From Pseudonocardiaceae bacterium (GTDB taxonomy: Bacteria > Actinomycetota > Actinomycetes > Mycobacteriales > Pseudonocardiaceae), in assembly GCA_009379815.1 (NCBI GenBank), contig WHSY01000015.1:330-64329 (forward strand): a stretch of 64,000 nucleotides of DNA, written 5' to 3'. The translations under genes and the position numbers were made by a program. This document shows, in pieces, positions 59,647 through 64,000 of this stretch. Under the pieces are notes generated by a model. It saw only the letters and a program-made list of their open reading frames with translations, was not told where the DNA came from and searched no databases. The first letter of the stretch is position 1; each line of letters starts with the position of its first letter.

Positions 59647-60651
59647 TCAGCGGTGGCCGTCGAGCCGCAGCAGCCGCTGGGCGTTGCGGCTGAGCACGTC
59701 GGACAGCTCTGCTGACCGGTCGGGCTCGCCGGCGTCCCACCCGGCGAAGTTGGTGCCGAACACCAGCCGGTCGGTTCCCGCGGCCGTGGTCAGCAGCCGC
59801 AGCGCGTCCTCACCGTGGACATGGGTGTCGAACCACAGCCTCCGGTAGAAGTGCGCGAAGCCGTGCTCGCGCAGCTGTTCGGACGCCCACGGCCGCCGCG
59901 TAACGGCCCGCTCGAAGCGCCCCGCCAGGAAGGCCGCCGCGCCACCACCGTGCGACACGCAGACGTCGAGGCGCGGGTGGCGCTCCAGCACACCGCCGAA
60001 GACCAGCGCGGCCACTGCCAGGGTCTCGTCGTAGGCGAAGCCGAGCAGCAGGTCGAGGTCGAACCGGCGCAGCCGCTCGTCGTCGGGCGGGCCCTGGGCA
60101 CCGAGCGGGGAGGGGTGGACGAACAGCGGGACGTCGAGGTCGACGAGCGCGCTGTAGAGCCGGTCGAGCGCGGGGTCGTCGAGGGTGCATCCGGGGTCGG
60201 TGTCGATGTAGGCAGCGACCATGCCGAGCTCGCGCACCGCCCGCTGCAACTCGGCGATCGACGCATCCACGTCCTGCACCGGCAGTTGCGCCGCGCCCAG
60301 CAACCGCCGCGGGTGCGACCGCACCGTCTCGGCCAGCGCGTCGTTGTGGGTGCGTGCGAAGGCCGCGGCGCTGGCCCCGTCGAGGCGGCCGAAGTAGGTC
60401 AGCGGGTTCGGGGACAGCAGTTGCACGTCGATTCCCGCGCGGTCCATCGCCTCGATTCGCAGCTCGACGTCGGTGAACGGGCTGTCCCGGTAGCGGACGC
60501 CGTGCAGCACATAGTCGCCGACCCGGTACCAGGGCCTGCCGTCGGCGTCGGCACCCAGCTCGGGGCCCGCGGCGCCGGCCGCGCCCTGACTCACCTCGAG
60601 AACCGCGTGGGCGTGCACGTCGATGACAGGGGCGGCGCTGGGTCCCGACAT
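59647..60651 (-). CDS. Amidohydrolase family protein, ACMSD-like
   Basis: A 334-residue TIM-barrel metal-dependent hydrolase or decarboxylase of the amidohydrolase_2/ACMSD group. The first-strand metal motif is VIDVHAHAV (residues 9-17), the middle has QLLSPNPLTYFG, then VPLFVHPSP (metal His), VSHGGGAAAFLAGRFERA, and the C-terminal LVFGTNFAGWD (last ligand Asp). Members decarboxylate or hydrolyse ring-cleavage products and dihydroxybenzoates. It is a single-gene unit whose upstream region contains CTAGCGACG (60687-60695), a degenerate copy of the regulon motif. Confidence 0.9.
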   Translation of the reverse strand: MSGPSAAPVIDVHAHAVLEVSQGAAGAAGPELGADADGRPWYRVGDYVLHGVRYRDSPFTDVELRIEAMDRAGIDVQLLSPNPLTYFGRLDGASAAAFARTHNDALAETVRSHPRRLLGAAQLPVQDVDASIAELQRAVRELGMVAAYIDTDPGCTLDDPALDRLYSALVDLDVPLFVHPSPLGAQGPPDDERLRRFDLDLLLGFAYDETLAVAALVFGGVLERHPRLDVCVSHGGGAAAFLAGRFERAVTRRPWASEQLREHGFAHFYRRLWFDTHVHGEDALRLLTTAAGTDRLVFGTNFAGWDAGEPDRSAELSDVLSRNAQRLLRLDGHR

Positions 60652-60686
60652 GGTGCTCCTCGAGCTCGACAGACGTGGTGAGCATG

Positions 60687-60805
60687 CTAGCGACGCGAGG
60701 CACGGATGGGCGAGGCGGGCTGTCGCGCTGTCCGATCGGGGCGGATGCCCGCACCGCGACGACGGGTGTAGACGGTGTGGTGCCTCTGGCAGTAGCGTCG
60801 TTAAG
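60687..60805. promoter_or_regulatory. Divergent region with two regulon motifs
   Basis: CTAGCGACG (60687-60695) faces the amidohydrolase and GCGTCGTTAAG (60795-60805) faces the SDR at 60849. Confidence 0.45.
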
Positions 60806-60848
60806 AAGATGACGCCGTCGCTGTCGGCGTGGGACGTGTTCGGAGCGG

Positions 60849-61634
60849 ATGGGGAGCGACGTGACGAAGTGGGCTGTGGTCACCGGTGCGGGTAACGGGA
60901 TCGGAGCCGTGATCGCGCGGCATGCGGTCAAGGAGGGCTACACCGTTGCCGCCTGGGACGTCGACGCCGAGGGCGTCAAGGCCGTCGCCGCCGACCTCGG
61001 TGAGGCCTGCGTGCCCGCCGTCGTCGATGTGACCGACGAGGCGGCTGTCGAGTCCGGGCTCGACGCGCTGCCGCAGGCCCCTGAGCTGCTGGTGAACAAC
61101 GCCGGCATCGTGCGGTTCGGGCCGCTGCTGGACCTGCCGCTCGAGGACTGGGAGCAGGCGCTGCGGGTCAACCTCACCGGGACCTTCCTGGTCTCGCGGA
61201 CGGCGGCGCGCCGGATGGCGGCCGCCGACGGCGGCTGCATCGTCAACCTGGCCTCGGTCAACGGTCTCGCGGCCGCGCCGCGCGCCGGTGCCTACAGCTC
61301 CGGCAAGGCCGGCATCGTCATGCTCACCGAGCAGATGGCCATGGAGTGGGCTTCCCACGGCATCAGGGTCAACGCGGTGGCACCCGGCCTGATCCACGCG
61401 GGCATGTCGGATGCGATCTACGCCGACGAGGAGGTCCGGCGCGTCCGGCAGGGTCGTGTCCCGCTCGGCCGGCTCGGTTCCGCGGACGACATCGCCAACG
61501 CCGTGCTGTTCCTCGGCTCGGACAAGGCAGGCTACGTCACCGGTCAGACCCTGGCCGTCGACGGCGGACTGATCAAGAGCACGCTGGCCTCGCTGCCGCG
61601 ACCCAAGTCCGTCGACTCGGTCGGCACCGACTGA
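60849..61634 (+). CDS. SDR family oxidoreductase
   Basis: A 261-residue classical SDR. TGAGNGIG is near residues 12-19, NNAGIVRFGP near 84-93, catalytic Ser in NLASVN, Tyr and Lys in AYSSGKAG, and C-terminal VDGGLIKSTLA. The 12 C-terminal residues extend past the usual end. It is divergent from the ACMSD-like gene and convergent with the next SDR (21 bp between stops). The GCGTCGTTAAG motif is 44 bp upstream. It probably oxidises an alcohol made by the oxygenases of the region. Confidence 0.92.
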   Translation: MGSDVTKWAVVTGAGNGIGAVIARHAVKEGYTVAAWDVDAEGVKAVAADLGEACVPAVVDVTDEAAVESGLDALPQAPELLVNNAGIVRFGPLLDLPLEDWEQALRVNLTGTFLVSRTAARRMAAADGGCIVNLASVNGLAAAPRAGAYSSGKAGIVMLTEQMAMEWASHGIRVNAVAPGLIHAGMSDAIYADEEVRRVRQGRVPLGRLGSADDIANAVLFLGSDKAGYVTGQTLAVDGGLIKSTLASLPRPKSVDSVGTD

Positions 61635-61655
61635 TCGCTGCCCTTCGACCGCACG

Positions 61656-62420
61656 CTAGGCGTGGGTGACGCCGAGGCCCAGGCCACCGTCGACCGTGAG
61701 CACGCTGCCGGTGGTCCACTCGGCGACCGCGAGATAGGCCACCGCCTCGGCCACCTCGTCGGCGGTCCCGATCCGCCCGAGCGCGTGCGCGGCGGCCAGG
61801 CCCTGCAGCCGCTGCTCGGCGGCTGCGTCGTCGACCAGTCCGGCGCGCTGGTTGATCTCGGTGAGCACCCCGCCCGGACGCACGCAGTTGACCCGGATCC
61901 CGTCCGGCCCCAGCTCCGCGGCGAGCACGCCGGTCAGCGCCTCGAGGGCACCCTTGGTCGCCGCGTAGGGCGCTACCCCGGGGAAGGCGCGGACGGTGTG
62001 CACCGAGCCGAAGAACACCACCGATCCCTTGCTGCGCCGCAGGTGGGGCAGCGCCAGTCCGGTCAGCGCTACCGGGCCGACCGTGTTGGAGTGGAACAGT
62101 CCCAGCATCTGCTGCTCGTCGAGCTCGGCGAGCGGGTCGCGGTACATGTTGCCCGCGGCGTGCACCAGGACGTCGATGCCCCCGCCGTGGTCGACCGCGG
62201 CCTCGACCAGTCGCTCGCGGTCGGAGGCGACGGTGATGTCGGCCGGCACGGCCCGGCACGTCTGGCCGGCTTGCTGCGCCGCAGCGGCGATCTTGTCCGT
62301 CCGCCGGCCGCACACCGTCACCCGGGCGCCGCGCCGGCTGAAGTGGAGCACCACGCCCTCGCCGATGCCGGACCCACCGCCGGTGACCACGACCGACATC
62401 CCTTCGAGCGACCGCGCCAT
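61656..62420 (-). CDS. SDR family oxidoreductase
   Basis: A 254-residue SDR with TGGGSGIG near residue 14, a divergent HAAGNMYRDP in place of NNAG, the Ser in FFGSVHTV, Tyr and Lys in APYAATKGA, and C-terminal TVDGGLGLGVTHA. The second Met (62420) is preferred because GAGGAGG ends 5 bp before it. It is divergent from the TrmB-type regulator, with TTACGACGTAGG (62461-62472) between them. The replacement of the NNAG motif by HAAG is seen in some sub-families and does not prevent activity. Confidence 0.9.
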   Translation of the reverse strand: MARSLEGMSVVVTGGGSGIGEGVVLHFSRRGARVTVCGRRTDKIAAAAQQAGQTCRAVPADITVASDRERLVEAAVDHGGGIDVLVHAAGNMYRDPLAELDEQQMLGLFHSNTVGPVALTGLALPHLRRSKGSVVFFGSVHTVRAFPGVAPYAATKGALEALTGVLAAELGPDGIRVNCVRPGGVLTEINQRAGLVDDAAAEQRLQGLAAAHALGRIGTADEVAEAVAYLAVAEWTTGSVLTVDGGLGLGVTHA

Positions 62421-62460
62421 CACAGCCTCCTCCGGCTCATCCCGTTCGTCGTGAGGGATC

Positions 62461-62560
62461 TTACGACGTAGGATCGGCGGTGACTTCCCGTCGGTCCGCC
62501 GGGCGCCGGGTCGCTGGCTGCCGGTCCGGCTACCATCCGCGGCAGCCCACGTCGTACGTT
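62461..62560. promoter_or_regulatory. Regulon motifs in regulator promoter
   Basis: TTACGACGTAGG (62461-62472) lies near the SDR start; ACGTCGTACGTT (62549-62560) is 12 bp before the regulator ATG and suggests autoregulation. Both are variants of CTAACGACGTTAG. Confidence 0.5.
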
Positions 62561-62572
62561 GCTGGAGGCCAC

Positions 62573-63475
62573 ATGACTTCGCAGAACGTCATCGATGAGC
62601 TGCAGCGGCTCGGCATGTCCGGATACGAGGCGAAGGCCTACCTCGCGCTCGTGGCCGCGGGCACACCGCTGAACGGCTACGAGGTGGCCAAGCGGTCGGG
62701 GGTGCCGCGCAGCACCGTCTACGAGACCCTCGGCAAGCTCGTCGGCCGGGGTGCTGCCTACGAGGTGCGCGCCGGTGAGGACAGCGTCGGGTACCTCTCG
62801 CTGCCGCCGCAGGCACTGCTGGACCGGCTCCGCCGCGAGTTCGACCAGTCCCTCGACGTGCTGCGTTCGGCGCTGCCGGAGATCGCCTCACCGCCGCAGG
62901 TGCGCCTGGTGCACAGTCTCGACGACCGGGATTCGTTGCTGGCCCGCGCGGAGGACCTCGTGACGGGCGCGCGCAACGATCTGTTCCTGTCCGGCTGGCC
63001 GGCCGAGCTCGACGCGCTCAAGCCGCTGGTCCGCGGCGCCGAGGCGGAGTCGGTGGACGTGTCGGTGGTCGCGTTCGGGGAGGATCCCGACCCGGTGGGG
63101 CGGACGACGACGCACCGGTTCTCGGCGCCCGAGGTGGTACTGGAGAACCTGGGCTGCCGCCTGCTCGTCGTCGCCGCCGACCGCGAACAGGCGGTGATCG
63201 GCGGCATCACCGACTCCGGCGCATGGGGCGTCTACACCGACGACCCGGCCGTGGTGCTGGTCGCTGTCGAGTACGTCCGCCACGACATCGCCATGCACCT
63301 GATCGCGGACCGGTTCGATGCGGAGGAGTTCTCCTCCTTCTGGACCTCCGATCCCGAGCTGCGGCGGCTGCGCGCCGACCACGGCGCGCCCGCCGCCGTG
63401 CTGCGGCAGGGCCACCAGCCGTCCTCCGGTCGCAGCCGGTCTCCGCGCCGCACCCAGCGCCGGCACTCCTCCTGA
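62573..63475 (+). CDS. TrmB-type HTH transcriptional regulator
   Basis: A 300-residue regulator with an N-terminal TrmB winged helix (about 5-75; ELQRLGMSGYEAKAYLALVAAG, GYEVAKRSGVPRSTVYETLGKLVGRG), a coiled linker (LLDRLRREFDQSLDVLRSALPEI) and a C-terminal sensor region similar to the phospholipase-D-like domain of TrmB relatives (ARNDLFLSGWPAELDALKPL). TrmB proteins are best known in archaeal sugar control; the bacterial relatives are little studied. It is the only regulator gene in the last 20 kb, in the middle of units that share the CTAACGACGTTAG motif, so it is the natural candidate for their repressor. Its Arg-rich C-terminal tail is odd. Confidence 0.85.
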   Translation: MTSQNVIDELQRLGMSGYEAKAYLALVAAGTPLNGYEVAKRSGVPRSTVYETLGKLVGRGAAYEVRAGEDSVGYLSLPPQALLDRLRREFDQSLDVLRSALPEIASPPQVRLVHSLDDRDSLLARAEDLVTGARNDLFLSGWPAELDALKPLVRGAEAESVDVSVVAFGEDPDPVGRTTTHRFSAPEVVLENLGCRLLVVAADREQAVIGGITDSGAWGVYTDDPAVVLVAVEYVRHDIAMHLIADRFDAEEFSSFWTSDPELRRLRADHGAPAAVLRQGHQPSSGRSRSPRRTQRRHSS

Positions 63476-63487
63476 CCCACCCGGCCC

Positions 63488-63547
63488 CGGTCGCCGCGAG
63501 GGGTCCCTTCGCGACGTCCAACGCCGCGCAGGCGCCTTTCGCGGCGC
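63488..63547. terminator. Pair of GC hairpins after the regulator
   Basis: CGCGAGGG and CCCTTCGCG (63496-63514) form one imperfect stem, and CGCCGCG with CGCGGCG (63522-63546) a second. They lie just downstream of the regulator stop and may end its transcript. Confidence 0.45.
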
Positions 63548-63657
63548 AGGCGTAGCCGGGGTGTGGCGCACGCTGACTGCACCCGACGTGCTCACGGCTG
63601 TCATTCCATACGGTGACAACGCGGTCACAGATGTGGGTCTAGGCAGTGCGCCGTGAT

Positions 63658-63666
63658 CGTCGTTAG
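63658..63666. promoter_or_regulatory. Regulon motif upstream of LivH-like gene
   Basis: CGTCGTTAG, the right half of the CTAACGACGTTAG dyad, is 39 bp before GTG 63705. Confidence 0.5.
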
Positions 63667-63704
63667 CCTCCTCACCACCAACGAGGAGCGACCGAGGAGC
63701 ACGG

Positions 63705-64000
63705 GTGAGCCAGCAGATCATCAGCGGGCTGCAGGCGGGGAGCTGGTATGCCCTGATGGCGCTCGCGATCGTGCTGGTGCTCAAGGCCACCGACGTGCCC
63801 AACTTCGCGATGGCCGAGATGGGGCTGTTCCCGGCGTTCTGCATCTGGACTCTGGTGGGCCCGCTGGAGCAGTCCTACTGGCTGGCGGTCCCGGCCGGGC
63901 TGATCATCGGCGCCGCGCTGGCGCTACTGGTGGAGCGGGTGGCCATCCGGCCGGTGCTGGCTGAGAGCCACTTCACCACTGTCCTGATGACGATCGCGAT
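63705..64000 (+). CDS. Branched-chain amino acid-type ABC transporter permease (LivH-like), 3'-truncated
   Basis: An open frame from GTG 63705 continues to the end of the window (98 codons). GAGGAG lies 5 bp before the start. The residues are hydrophobic and match the N-terminus of LivH permeases: QQIISGLQAGSWYALMALAI, VLKATDVPNFAMAEMGLF (the conserved N-F-A-x-G/E-x region), then a second helix pair and LVERVAIRPVL. LivH with LivM forms the membrane pore of ABC importers that take up amino acids, aromatic acids and amides. Placement behind a regulon motif suggests it imports the regulon's substrate. The other transporter genes should follow outside the window. Confidence 0.88.
   Translation, partial: MSQQIISGLQAGSWYALMALAIVLVLKATDVPNFAMAEMGLFPAFCIWTLVGPLEQSYWLAVPAGLIIGAALALLVERVAIRPVLAESHFTTVLMTIA

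Noticed and set aside
1-64000. tRNA, rRNA, integrase or insertion sequence genes
   Set aside because: None recognised on either strand by reading; short Cys/Arg-rich frames that might suggest transposase remnants were antisense shadows.

Overview
The window is very GC-rich, gene-dense DNA from an actinomycete, most likely Pseudonocardia or a relative in the Pseudonocardiaceae. This is inferred from base composition, frequent GTG starts, four-base ATGA/GTGA gene overlaps, a DUF222/HNH protein, mycofactocin-type SDRs, F420/FMN luciferase-like oxidoreductases and a mycothiol-isomerase-type DinB protein. No rRNA, tRNA, CRISPR array, phage genes or intact insertion sequence was seen. Almost everything looks catabolic: five luciferase-like monooxygenases, three intact and one broken cytochrome P450, seven short-chain dehydrogenases, four CoA ligases, a Rieske dioxygenase and two molybdenum hydroxylases. 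The substrates are not evident from sequence.

Layout. 1-8.2 kb: penicillin acylase (5' end outside the window), a mycofactocin-type SDR, then a + strand run of luciferase-like enzyme, two alpha/beta hydrolases and an acyl-CoA ligase. 8.2-13 kb: small membrane protein, then an IclR regulator divergent from a Rieske dioxygenase alpha/beta pair, a small protein and a BphB-like dihydrodiol dehydrogenase. 13-18.7 kb: DinB-type isomerase candidate, internally deleted class II aldolase, homogentisate-dioxygenase-like cupin, GntR regulator, BKACE enzyme and a frameshifted MetE-like gene. 19-20.3 kb: DUF222/HNH protein. 20.3-29.5 kb: PaaK-type ligase, TetR, SDR, a lower-GC cupin/VOC pair, a DUF35-thiolase-P450 operon and a luciferase-like enzyme. 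29.6-41.5 kb: enolase-superfamily enzyme, then a GntR-centred module (luciferase-like enzyme, ADP-forming and AMP-forming CoA ligases, acyl-CoA dehydrogenase, SDR, MaoC hydratase, CapA-like phosphoesterase, SnoaL-like protein). 41.6-64 kb: broken P450, two amidohydrolases, two molybdenum hydroxylases, two paralogous P450s, two luciferase-like enzymes, an epoxide-hydrolase-like protein, three SDRs, a TrmB-type regulator and the start of a LivH permease.

The most striking feature is regulatory. Several modules carry their own repeated dyad next to a local regulator: TTCTG-N5-CAGAA around the IclR gene; CAAAC-N4-GTTTG and relatives in the TetR module; ATCTGATATAC in the GntR module; and CTAACGACGTTAG and derivatives upstream of essentially every transcription unit from 42.6 to 63.7 kb, including the TrmB-type gene itself. 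The last set looks like a self-contained regulon for uptake and oxidation of an unknown, probably cyclic compound.

A second unusual feature is a 35-bp unit repeated four times between the dioxygenase module and its dehydrogenase. Each copy is a complete 12-codon micro-ORF (MSARDLLARVEP) joined to the next by an ATGA overlap. A related single micro-ORF joins the thiolase to the P450 at 26.6 kb. Three families of intergenic hairpins and six decayed or truncated genes complete the picture of a catabolic region under active rearrangement.
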